The position numbers were made by a program, and so were the translations under genes. The notes under the pieces were generated by a model that saw nothing but the letters and a program-made list of their open reading frames with translations, was not told the origin of the DNA and made no database searches. Positions 45,751 to 53,821 of a stretch of DNA of 64,000 bases are shown piece after piece (position 1 is the stretch's first letter; every line of letters starts with the position of its first letter). This DNA comes from Methanosarcinales archaeon (GTDB lineage Archaea; Halobacteriota; Methanosarcinia; Methanosarcinales; Methanoperedenaceae), in contig CAJPFJ010000010.1 of assembly GCA_905339155.1 (NCBI GenBank), positions 1 through 64,000 of the forward strand, in the 5' to 3' direction.

Positions 45751-46793
45751 AGCCGCTGGCTTTTAAAATCCAGGGAGAACTTGAAAACCAATCAGAGTTG
45801 CATATAGCCACAAATAATACATATAATGAAAGGGGATCACAGATAAAAGCAAGCGATATCTACCCTTTAGGACAGAATCTCAGGGGAGCATTCGGATATC
45901 TTTTTCTTGAAATGAAAAGCAAGATCGCAGACACTCTTGAGAATGGACATCCTGTTATCTATTTCAGGGACGCGCTGATAAAACATCATGACGGCATTTT
46001 TATTCCTGTAGTTAAATTGGATAAAGGCATAAGACAGGTGGTTTACGAATGTTGTGAATGCCTGCATATCGATAAATACCCTGCTTTGAGACAGCCGATG
46101 GCTGGAATATCGCTTGGCATTGAAGGAACTGTCAGGAATATGTACACGACTGATGTAATCTCAAGCAAAAACAGGTTCAGGTTCGAAGCGATTTTCAACA
46201 TGAAGGCAAAAAGCGCCCAAGAGGAAAAGCTCAATGAAGAATACCTGGCAGAATTTATCTCAGCCTTGAAATATGTTGAGGACAATGGTTTATATATCGG
46301 CAAGCGGAACTCAAAGGGATTGGGTAAGGTCATCCTCAAGAAATTGACAATAGTGCCTATTACGATGGAAGATATCAAAAAGAGAGCAAAAATCATTTCC
46401 CAGATAGTGAGAGATGAAGACGGGAAAATGTGGATTCATCTTTTCTCTGATACTCTCAGCAGCTTCCCGCTGTCAGGTGAGGATATTGTAAGAGATACGA
46501 AGAATGCAGCAAAGTTCTTTGATCCTGATTTCACGCAGTATAAAGATCCGAAAATAACGCATATAGAAAAACCAGTCGAACTTCTTGTCAATTTGAGTTT
46601 TCTTGACCTGAAAGTAAAAACAGGAAAACCCAGATTTGAAGCGCCAAAGAGTGTTATTTCAAGAGGTACAAGATTTAGATATCAGGTAACTGATGCTGTT
46701 CCAGAGTTTTTTAATGCGATTGCAATGGCAGAGCTGCTAAGAGGTTTGGGGGATCGTACAAGTTTTGGAAAGGGGGAGTTTGTAGTAAGTTAA
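45747..46793 (+). CDS. Second RAMP-superfamily protein (two Gly-rich loops)
   Basis: A 348-residue RAMP-like protein. The N-terminal half has GQNLRGAFGYLF, a His/Cys cluster (ECCECLHIDKYPA) and a Gly-rich loop YIGKRNSKGLGKV. The C-terminal half ends with LLRGLGDRTSFGKGEF, a second Gly-rich loop, suggesting two RRM-like modules as in Cas6 or double-RAMP proteins. Subtype cannot be set from motifs: Cas6-, Csm5- or Csx10-like are possible. Coupled (ATGA) to the first RAMP gene and followed by a mini CRISPR-like array. Confidence 0.75.
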   Translation: MKPLAFKIQGELENQSELHIATNNTYNERGSQIKASDIYPLGQNLRGAFGYLFLEMKSKIADTLENGHPVIYFRDALIKHHDGIFIPVVKLDKGIRQVVYECCECLHIDKYPALRQPMAGISLGIEGTVRNMYTTDVISSKNRFRFEAIFNMKAKSAQEEKLNEEYLAEFISALKYVEDNGLYIGKRNSKGLGKVILKKLTIVPITMEDIKKRAKIISQIVRDEDGKMWIHLFSDTLSSFPLSGEDIVRDTKNAAKFFDPDFTQYKDPKITHIEKPVELLVNLSFLDLKVKTGKPRFEAPKSVISRGTRFRYQVTDAVPEFFNAIAMAELLRGLGDRTSFGKGEFVVS

Positions 46794-46812
46794 ACGATTG
46801 ATGTTCATCAAT

Positions 46813-46857
46813 GAATGCCTTGTTTTGAGGATGAGGTACGATGCTGGCTTTTCTGAT
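46813..46857 (+). repeat. Direct repeat flanking the RAMP genes (right copy)
   Basis: Matches 44918-44962 with scattered substitutions and two fewer bases. It lies 20 bases after the stop of the second RAMP gene. Confidence 0.65.
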
Positions 46858-46991
46858 TCTGAAGTATAGTAAATTTGTGCAAGTCTTTTTAAATGATGTA
46901 TCGGTTTTGAGAGTATGCACTTTGATATTTCCTATTTCAAGGCAATATGTGACTCGAAATGAGAAACTAAGTCTGATTCTTGGACCGTTTT

Positions 46992-47098
46992 AGGACACGT
47001 TCCTGATGATATGAGGGTGCAACTTCCTGTCGCATACTGCCATATTGAAAAGCTTATATTTGTATCAGGACACGTTCCTGATGATATGAGGATGTAAC
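46992..47098. CRISPR. Mini CRISPR-like array: two 32-bp repeats, one 43-bp spacer
   Basis: The repeat AGGACACGTTCCTGATGATA continues TGAGGGTGCAAC (46992-47023). It recurs at 47067-47098 with two changes, both in the last eight bases. The 43-base sequence between them is unrelated. The ...AAC end and size fit archaeal CRISPR repeats, and RAMP-type genes lie just upstream. Only two repeats exist, so a simple direct repeat of another kind is not excluded. The strand is not determined. Confidence 0.6.
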
Positions 47099-47186
47099 AT
47101 TAATCTATTTATATAAATTAAAAATTTGAAACATATCAACCTCAGAGCATGCTCTTAATTACTGAAAGTTGCCATTGCAGCTTCTG

Positions 47187-47420
47187 CTAATGTATATGAA
47201 TTATCTGCACCGGACATAGATCTGCAGCCCTTCGCACCATTTTCTCAAATTCGCCGGATACTTCTCCTTCACCAGGGTTGCTTGCGATCCTATACTCATC
47301 GATAACCTGGCTGCAAGCATCTTTTGGATTCTGCTCAAAGAATTCAGGGCAGCTATTCCAGCATGTTCCACAGCTGATGCAACCCTTGCGGTCTATACTT
47401 ACTTTCAGTTTTTCTGCCAT
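47187..47420 (-). CDS. Ferredoxin, [3Fe-4S]/[4Fe-4S] type
   Basis: A 77-residue ferredoxin with CISCGTCWNSCPE near the N-terminus and a distant Cys in ADLCPVQIIHI at the C-terminus, the spacing of monocluster ferredoxins used for low-potential electron transfer. It is the last gene of a leftward run with the HPP, CBS and octaheme genes, two bases after the HPP gene, so it likely supplies or takes electrons in that pathway. Confidence 0.88.
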   Translation of the reverse strand: MAEKLKVSIDRKGCISCGTCWNSCPEFFEQNPKDACSQVIDEYRIASNPGEGEVSGEFEKMVRRAADLCPVQIIHIH

Positions 47421-47422
47421 AT

Positions 47423-47962
47423 CTAAAACCAGTATTCAGGATATTTTCTATTTTTTGAGAGATTATTCACCAACAGGGCAACGATAAGAAGAATGAAAGC
47501 TCCCAGACCGGCAGGTACAATGGCATAAAGAAAACCAAGATTATGGACCTGTTCACCCCCGATTACAGCTATCAGTGCAGTTGCACCTCCTGGAGGGTGC
47601 AGTGTCTTTGTGGCAAGCATTAATGCTATGGATAGGGAAACAGCAAGCGCTGCTGCTGCCCAGATCACTTTTCCAAATATCTGGTAGCAGAATACCCCTG
47701 CAAGCCCGGATAGTATATGTCCGCCGATAAGGTTCCTTGGCTGTGCAAGAGGACTTTTAATTGCAGCATATACAAGGACAGCGGATGCCCCAAAGGAGCC
47801 AATTATCATTGTCAGGTCTCTGGGTTCAAAGTATGCTGATGAAAGATACCCTAATATCCCTATACCTGTAACTGAGCCAAGCCATGACCACATCACCTCG
47901 GAAATTCCCACACCCGGAGGACTTTTTGCGCCCCCTTTCATTTTTAAGAAATATTCTTTCAT
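47423..47962 (-). CDS. HPP-family integral membrane protein
   Basis: A 179-residue polytopic protein with about five hydrophobic segments and the family signature KTLHPPGGATAL. HPP proteins of chloroplasts and cyanobacteria transport nitrite, so this gene may move nitrite or a similar anion. That role is extrapolated. It overlaps the CBS-domain gene by four bases; HPP and CBS modules are often fused, which supports a joint function. Confidence 0.88.
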   Translation of the reverse strand: MKEYFLKMKGGAKSPPGVGISEVMWSWLGSVTGIGILGYLSSAYFEPRDLTMIIGSFGASAVLVYAAIKSPLAQPRNLIGGHILSGLAGVFCYQIFGKVIWAAAALAVSLSIALMLATKTLHPPGGATALIAVIGGEQVHNLGFLYAIVPAGLGAFILLIVALLVNNLSKNRKYPEYWF

Positions 47963-48531
47963 TGTTTCCCCAGGTATCTCACGATGTTCGCCCTTGAGAT
48001 AATCCCTATAAGCTTATTGTTTTCATCCACTACAGGAAGCCTTTTGATCATTTTTTCATCCAGTATCCTGGCTACTTCCCTGATGTCTCTATCAGGTGAT
48101 GTTGTTATTACCTGTGTGGTCATTATTTCTTCGACCTTGCCCCCATTCCTGATCTTCGGATGTGGTTCACCAAGAACATGCCTTAAAATATCCCTGAAAT
48201 CATGGCTTTTTTTCATGCCGGTTGAATAAAGGATATCTGCTTCTGTTACTATCCCTATCAGATGCTTTTCTTCATCCACAACAGGCATCCCGCTAATCCT
48301 GTTTTCTGACAGGATCCTTGCAGCTTCATGAATATCTGCATCTTTACTGATGTATATCACATTCGTTGTCATCGCATCCTTAACGGGAACCTTGAGAGTG
48401 AGCCTTTTTTTTGCATGTATAAGAGCAATTGCGTAAATTTTCTGGAGGTCTTCTTCCGTGATGTCCACATATTGATGCAATTCCTCTAATGCCGCATGGA
48501 GATCCTCACTTTCAAGTTCGATATCTTGCAT
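47959..48531 (-). CDS. CBS-domain pair protein
   Basis: A 190-residue protein with two CBS domains: MTTNVIYISKDADIHEAARI to the first KHLIGIVTEADIL, and MTTQVITTSPDRDIREVARI to NKLIGIISRANIV. It begins with a helical segment of about 45 residues. CBS pairs bind adenine nucleotides and regulate partner proteins. Placed between the octaheme cytochrome and the HPP transporter with two- or four-base junctions, it most likely gates the transporter. Confidence 0.9.
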   Translation of the reverse strand: MQDIELESEDLHAALEELHQYVDITEEDLQKIYAIALIHAKKRLTLKVPVKDAMTTNVIYISKDADIHEAARILSENRISGMPVVDEEKHLIGIVTEADILYSTGMKKSHDFRDILRHVLGEPHPKIRNGGKVEEIMTTQVITTSPDRDIREVARILDEKMIKRLPVVDENNKLIGIISRANIVRYLGKQ

Positions 48532-48533
48532 AT

Positions 48534-49832
48534 CTATGATCGTCTCTTCATGACGAGTAACAAAGATACCATTATACCCAAAACTGCAAGCTCAGTCCCG
48601 AATCCCGGAGTTGCTTTTGTTCCTTTTTCCGTTATCTTTTGAGCATTTTCAAGCTCTGCTATCCTTCGAAGTGTCCGGTTCTGGGACTTTATCTTTTCAA
48701 GATCAAGATTTATTTGCGCCCATCCGTACCAATGCGAATAATCCGGGTTCATGTGATATGCTCCCTTCCAGGAGTGGATCAATGCATATTTGAACATTCC
48801 AAAGAACTCAGCCTCAATGCCTGAGGTATTTGTGTATGTCTGCTGTCCTGTAATAGTAAGTTTATTTCCTGTAACGGGATTAGCCGGCCTGTTTTCAGGC
48901 ATGGGATCAAGCAATCCATCTTTATTCAGTCCTTCGATTATTGTTATGCCTTCTCCCACTTTTTTATCAGCTTGCACTTTTATCTCATCTGCATTTTCAA
49001 GTACATTTTGTGCAAAATTTCTGGAATGGCAGCGTGCACAGATTGATAGCATTTTGTTCCTGTTGGTATCGAACTGTTCCTGGGTGATCGCTCTCATCGC
49101 AATGCCATTTGAGTCTTTGACATAGTCATTTCCGCTGCTCTTGTTGCTTATGAACGCTCCCTGCGAAACCGTGCCTATTGTTGTTCCCTGGCTCACATCG
49201 TGAGTTCCTTCATCCATATGGCATGTGATACAACCCGGAGCGCGTGCACTCGTCCTGTTTGTTTCCTGGATCATCCCGTGCTTTGATTTCTTGTAATATT
49301 CTATCTGTTCATGGTCAAGCCCCATATGGCAGGTCTCACATGCTTCTGGCTGGCGCGCCTCCTCTTTGCTAAATAGATGCCTTGTATGGCATGAATCACA
49401 TTTGCCGGCAGAGTCGTCAGCATATATTTTTCCGATGCTGTGGCAGCCTTCGCACATGCTTTCCCGCATTTTTTCATTCGGGATAGCCTTGTATCGGGCT
49501 GCAGCGGTCATTTTTGACCAGCTGATGCTGTGTTTCCCTGCGTTGAACTGGCTTACCTGCATTGAATGGCAATTTGCACAATCTTTAGGTGATGGCGTCG
49601 TTGTGATCAGAAAACCATTGTGACTTATCGCGTCTTTATCACCTTGCGCTGCCTCATGGCATTTATCACATGTAACATTGTTTAAAGCATGTTTACTTTC
49701 TTTCCAGTCATTGACTATTCCTTTTGTTGCTCCCACCGATGTATGACATCCCACACATGCGTTTTCAGCTGCTGCAGATAATCCGGTTAAAAATAAAAAA
49801 ACAATAGCTATTCCAATAAATTCTTTAATCAT
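48534..49832 (-). CDS. Octaheme c-type cytochrome, HAO-like
   Basis: A 432-residue exported cytochrome with a signal peptide (FIGIAIVFLFLTGLSAAA) and eight CxxCH motifs (CVGCH to CARCH) in the first 280 residues. A helical region and a C-terminal PGFGTELAVLGIMVSLLLV membrane tail with a basic end follow. Motif order and the WSKMTAAARYKAIP element resemble octaheme hydroxylamine oxidoreductase-like proteins, which can reduce nitrite or oxidise hydroxylamine. No crosslinking Tyr could be placed with certainty, so a reductive role is plausible. Coupled to CBS, HPP and ferredoxin genes. Confidence 0.88.
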   Translation of the reverse strand: MIKEFIGIAIVFLFLTGLSAAAENACVGCHTSVGATKGIVNDWKESKHALNNVTCDKCHEAAQGDKDAISHNGFLITTTPSPKDCANCHSMQVSQFNAGKHSISWSKMTAAARYKAIPNEKMRESMCEGCHSIGKIYADDSAGKCDSCHTRHLFSKEEARQPEACETCHMGLDHEQIEYYKKSKHGMIQETNRTSARAPGCITCHMDEGTHDVSQGTTIGTVSQGAFISNKSSGNDYVKDSNGIAMRAITQEQFDTNRNKMLSICARCHSRNFAQNVLENADEIKVQADKKVGEGITIIEGLNKDGLLDPMPENRPANPVTGNKLTITGQQTYTNTSGIEAEFFGMFKYALIHSWKGAYHMNPDYSHWYGWAQINLDLEKIKSQNRTLRRIAELENAQKITEKGTKATPGFGTELAVLGIMVSLLLVMKRRS

Positions 49833-49936
49833 CTATTAACCCTCTTCGTGTCGATAATTTTAGTTATGATAATATAAATATGTATGATGCACCGAAAGTC
49901 CGGGGCATCACTTTTTTCTTATAGGAGGTAAGTCTG

Positions 49937-51886
49937 TTAAGCTGGCAATCCGAGTGCTGCCCTTTTCTTCATTATATGGGCTTCTATGCCATTTGCCGCA
50001 TCAACCATGTCTGTCTCTACAGCGATCTTCCCGCCTGTTATTCCCTCAAGGTCTTCAGTAAGGAGTTTCACGAGGCGTGGAGCTCCTGCCACTGGAGGGA
50101 GAGGTGAAACATGGGTATATAGACCAAAAGCGAGTGCGAAGATCGCATCAATTGTTGCTTTCTGTTCCATATACTCAGGTGCCGTCACCGCAACAGGAAG
50201 CTGGGACGGGTCAACTCCAAGAGCATCTGCTACAGCCGTTACAAGAAGGGCAATTCTTCCTGTATCTGTGCATGTGCCAAAGCTCAGCACCGGCGGGATC
50301 TTAAGCAGTTCGCAAACCGCCCTGAGTCCGGGACCAGCTTCCTGTTTTGCTTCAAGGTTGGTAAGTCCTCCGACCTGCAGGGCAGCATTTCCGCATCCTG
50401 CGCTGATGACGAGGATATCCCTTTTGATAAGTTCTCGAGCCATCTTCAGAGTATTGATGTCCTGTCCGCCGTCGCGAAGAGTTGTGCAGCTGACAAGTGC
50501 AACAACACCCTTTAGAGTACCTTTCTTGATAACATCAAGCAGGGGATCAAGAGTCCCGCCAAGTGCACCGAGGCATGCTTCTGTCGAGAAACCGATCACA
50601 GCATTCTGCTTCTTGCTTGATGGAGTTGTGGTTTTTCCTTTTCTCTTCTTGAAGTTCTCAATAGCGATATCTATGAGTTTCTGCGCCTGGGCTGCTGCAT
50701 CTTCAGGTTTATAGATGATCTGGTCTTTCATGCCCGGAACATTGACCAGTTTAGATACTGAAATGAGACTTGTATTGTATTTATCCTGGTATTCTGCCAT
50801 TCCCGGAGGTGAACAGTTCATATCCATTGCAAGGACATCGATGCCGCCTGTTGCAAGTGCTGGTTCGATAGACAGCCAGTTCCCGGTAAGGCCAACGAAT
50901 ACGTCATCAATATTGTATCTCTGGACAAGTTCCTGCCCTGTCTCGATAGAACCGATTATGTGAAGTCCTTTTCCACCTGCTTTCCTGGCAGTTTCCTGGT
51001 TTTTCGTCTCATGGGCAGCTTTGATAAGAGCTACGCCTATGAAGGGTTCATGACCGTTTACAGCGATATTTACATACGCGGGGTCGATGATTCCAAGGTC
51101 AACATTAACCGCATGCGGTTTTGGAGTCCCGAAAAGAATATCCTGTCCCATTTCAAGTGGTATCTGTGAGCCATAAATGCAGGAAATACCAAGGCGTAAT
51201 GCCTTTTTAGCCAGCGAAACATAATCGCCGTCAATATTTGTCATTGAACTTGTGACACAATCAGTGGTCTCGTTCAGCGGCCCTCCGGGAAGGATCCCAA
51301 GTTTTCTCCATAGATCTATTCTTGACTTTGGAGCAAAACGAAGAACATTTGAAAGCTCGATGTCAGAATCAGAGTTTATTTCTGCAATCATCGCATCTGC
51401 TACTGCTATTGCGACTTCATTTGTACTTCCATCATTTTTTAATCCCAGCTTACCTGCAAAGCTTCTCAGTTTTGCTTCATCGCTGATCTTGAATGGCGTT
51501 TTGCCAAGCGCTGTTGCTCTTAATGTTTTTGCGACTTCTTTGGCGTGATAGGTATACGCTGCTATTCCCATGGTATTCAAGAACATCATGTTCCTCATAG
51601 CCATGGCATCTGCATCAATGCCGCATACTCCACGATCCACACCAGGTTTTATCCTGCATGGGCCATTGCTGCAAAGCTGGCAGCTTATACCCTGTTCGCA
51701 GAATGAACAGCGTTTTCCCTGGGCAAGGGCTCTATCAAAACTATTGGTCATATTATCTTTATGCAATATTTTGTGCATCTGGATCACTGATAGATGTGCA
51801 CTTACGTCCTCAGGTTTATTTTCTTTTATATCCACTTTTATTTCCTCTTTTTTAGTTCCGATTCCAATTTTCTCTAAAAAACTCAT
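49937..51886 (-). CDS. cooS: CooS-type CO dehydrogenase paralogue with altered cluster ligands
   Basis: About 649 residues; the start at 51886 is fixed by GGAGG seven bases upstream. The overall sequence follows Ni-CO dehydrogenase (CooS), with the N-terminal cluster region CSFCEQGISCQLCSNGPCRI, later MDMNCSPPG, VALVSCTTLRDGG, ISAGCGNAALQ and FGTCTDTG. Two key positions differ from the paralogue at 55432. The motif SMCTGQE is SIETGQE here, so the Cys that binds the unique Fe of the C-cluster is Glu. The first His of HGH is Asn (NGHEP). In the D-cluster region GICC is GISC. It probably does not oxidise CO in the usual way. Confidence 0.88.
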   Translation of the reverse strand: MSFLEKIGIGTKKEEIKVDIKENKPEDVSAHLSVIQMHKILHKDNMTNSFDRALAQGKRCSFCEQGISCQLCSNGPCRIKPGVDRGVCGIDADAMAMRNMMFLNTMGIAAYTYHAKEVAKTLRATALGKTPFKISDEAKLRSFAGKLGLKNDGSTNEVAIAVADAMIAEINSDSDIELSNVLRFAPKSRIDLWRKLGILPGGPLNETTDCVTSSMTNIDGDYVSLAKKALRLGISCIYGSQIPLEMGQDILFGTPKPHAVNVDLGIIDPAYVNIAVNGHEPFIGVALIKAAHETKNQETARKAGGKGLHIIGSIETGQELVQRYNIDDVFVGLTGNWLSIEPALATGGIDVLAMDMNCSPPGMAEYQDKYNTSLISVSKLVNVPGMKDQIIYKPEDAAAQAQKLIDIAIENFKKRKGKTTTPSSKKQNAVIGFSTEACLGALGGTLDPLLDVIKKGTLKGVVALVSCTTLRDGGQDINTLKMARELIKRDILVISAGCGNAALQVGGLTNLEAKQEAGPGLRAVCELLKIPPVLSFGTCTDTGRIALLVTAVADALGVDPSQLPVAVTAPEYMEQKATIDAIFALAFGLYTHVSPLPPVAGAPRLVKLLTEDLEGITGGKIAVETDMVDAANGIEAHIMKKRAALGLPA

Positions 51887-52032
51887 ATATTTTACCTCCG
51901 ATATGTTTTTACTCATAATAGATTTCAGAATGTATATACTTGCTGACTATAAATTATAATAAATAACTGGAAATTGCCTATATAAAAATACAATATATAT
52001 CAGAATCGAATAGGTGATTACTGAAATAGTGC

Positions 52033-52611
52033 TTATTTCCAGATATTCCCGCTATAGTTATTAGTCACAGGACATCCCAGACATCTGTTAGATATATGAT
52101 GATGACAATCCTCACATTTACATTGATTTCCGCAGGGTGGAATGTCTTTGAAATCAAAGTTCATCCTTAATGGCATGATCAAATCCTTCATCGGACTAAT
52201 TACTATGCTGACTTCCGCTTCCTTTACTAAAGGGTTGTTCCGAAGATGTCCATCCACGATAGCCTCAAGAGTAGCGATATCCTCGCTTACGAAAAAAAGA
52301 CACAGGTTATGTTTTCCTGACACGATCAGGCCGTTTAAGAAGTACGGGCAGTCCTTGAAAATATCAAGTAGGGATGATGTATTGTTAGCTGTCACATCAA
52401 CTTTTGCCATATGAAGTTTAACTTTTTTTAGATTCATTCCCACGACATGGGCAAGAGCACCTTTTTGTTTTAACTTGTAAATTCTGGCGCTGACAGATGG
52501 CTGGGAAATTTTAAGTATTTCTGCCATATCATTCTGGGACATTTCAGGTGATTTCTCCAGCAGGGACAATATCTCCCTATCTCTTTTATCAAGGTCAAGA
52601 AATTCTCGCAT
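52033..52611 (-). CDS. Lrp/AsnC-type regulator with Cys-rich metal-binding tail
   Basis: A 192-residue transcription factor. N-terminal helix-turn-helix (DKRDREILSLLEKSPEMSQN, QPSVSARIYKLKQKGAL), a RAM-like ligand domain (residues about 60-150), and a C-terminal tail CGNQCKCEDCHHHISNRCLGCP with six Cys and three His residues. The tail could bind a metal or cluster and report redox or metal state. It precedes the CooS paralogue by about 150 bases in the same direction and is divergent from the ferredoxin gene, so it may control CO dehydrogenase expression. Confidence 0.85.
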   Translation of the reverse strand: MREFLDLDKRDREILSLLEKSPEMSQNDMAEILKISQPSVSARIYKLKQKGALAHVVGMNLKKVKLHMAKVDVTANNTSSLLDIFKDCPYFLNGLIVSGKHNLCLFFVSEDIATLEAIVDGHLRNNPLVKEAEVSIVISPMKDLIMPLRMNFDFKDIPPCGNQCKCEDCHHHISNRCLGCPVTNNYSGNIWK

Positions 52612-52736
52612 AAATCTAAATTATCCAAGATGTATAAATAATTTATCTATAATCAAGAATTCAATGTTATAATTTAACTATACTTCAAAGCCATTAACTT
52701 TATAAGAAATAAAATCAGATATTAGTATGATAGAAT

Positions 52737-53480
52737 ATGAAAAGAAAGATAGTATCTATTGATGAAGAAAAGTGTAATGGCTGCGGTGAATGCATACCTA
52801 ACTGTGCCGAAGGAGCAATTAAGATAATTGACGGGAAAGCAAAACTATTGGATGATAAGTTCTGCGATGGACTTGGCGCATGTCTTGGACACTGTCCCCA
52901 GGATGCAATCAGAGTAATCGAAAGGGATGCACTAGAGTTTGATGAGGAGGCGGTAAAGATGCATCTGAATGTTACGGAAGAAAAGCCCACGTTACATAAA
53001 GGAGTACCCAGAGGAACGATGCATGGAGCAGCGGCACCTCGTGGATGTCCGGGCAGCATGGCAATGGATTTCAGGAGCGAAACAAGCTCAAACGCCACAA
53101 CTTCACAGAGGCAGGAACCTCAATTGAGGCAGTGGCCTGTACAGCTTACACTTGTTTCTCCACAGGCATCGTATTTCAAGGACGCGGACCTTCTCGTAGC
53201 AGCTGATTGCGTTCCATTTGCATACCCGAATTTCCATCAGGATTTCCTTGCAGGAAAGTCGCTTGTTATAGGGTGTCCCAAGCTGGATGATGCGGATTTC
53301 TATATAGATAAATTGACCGAATTGATCAAGACCAGCAATATCAAAAGCATCACTCTTGTCAACATGGAAGTCCCCTGCTGTTTTGGATTGCAAAGAATCG
53401 TAGAAGAGGCGGTAAAGAAGTCCGGGAAGGTTCTGCCCATCAGGCAGACGGTAATAACGATAAAGGGTGAAAAACAATAA
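52737..53480 (+). CDS. Two-[4Fe-4S] ferredoxin-domain protein
   Basis: A 247-residue protein with an N-terminal dicluster ferredoxin (CNGCGECIPNCAEGA, then CDGLGACLGHCPQDA), a Pro/Ser-rich linker with RGCPGS, and a C-terminal domain with VAADCVPFAYPNF, GCPKLDDADF and EVPCCFGLQ. This whole plan occurs in methanogen and clostridial iron-sulfur proteins of unknown role. Electron carriage for the nearby CO dehydrogenases is plausible. It starts a rightward run divergent from the Lrp gene. Confidence 0.85.
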   Translation: MKRKIVSIDEEKCNGCGECIPNCAEGAIKIIDGKAKLLDDKFCDGLGACLGHCPQDAIRVIERDALEFDEEAVKMHLNVTEEKPTLHKGVPRGTMHGAAAPRGCPGSMAMDFRSETSSNATTSQRQEPQLRQWPVQLTLVSPQASYFKDADLLVAADCVPFAYPNFHQDFLAGKSLVIGCPKLDDADFYIDKLTELIKTSNIKSITLVNMEVPCCFGLQRIVEEAVKKSGKVLPIRQTVITIKGEKQ

Positions 53481-53545
53481 ATCTACTGCGGACGTGAAAG
53501 CACTATCCAGAGGCATGAATATAACTTGAATGATGAGATAGTGAC

Positions 53546-53821
53546 ATGAGCTGTATTGATGAACTGGATTATGAGATACTGCTACCAAACAGTTCCATAA
53601 AGGAATGTGCTGATTACATAAAGAAAAATTTTAAAGAAATATATTATGTGCGCCAGGGATACATGATTTTCAATACATATTTGATCGGGATCAATCCAAT
53701 TCCTGTTGCAGTGGATAATGATTATATTATCATGCCATACGTCAAACCGTGCCATGGAAGCTTTGTTCTAAAGATCAAAGGAAAGGTGGAAGTTGAAAGA
53801 CTTAGAGCCGGAGGTATATAA
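53546..53821 (+). CDS. Conserved-looking hypothetical protein, 91 aa
   Basis: Not recognised. A compact alpha/beta protein (ELDYEILLPNSSIKECADYI, YYVRQGYMIFNTYLIGIN, PIPVAVDNDYIIMPYV). It overlaps the methanogenesis marker 14 gene by one base (TAATG), so it is translationally coupled and probably acts with it. It contains a Cys-His pair (PCHGSFVLK). Confidence 0.65.
   Translation: MSCIDELDYEILLPNSSIKECADYIKKNFKEIYYVRQGYMIFNTYLIGINPIPVAVDNDYIIMPYVKPCHGSFVLKIKGKVEVERLRAGGI

Noticed and set aside
49986-50714. 242-codon plus-strand frame antisense to the CooS paralogue
   Set aside because: Shadow of a conserved gene; Ser/Pro/Arg-biased composition typical of antisense frames.
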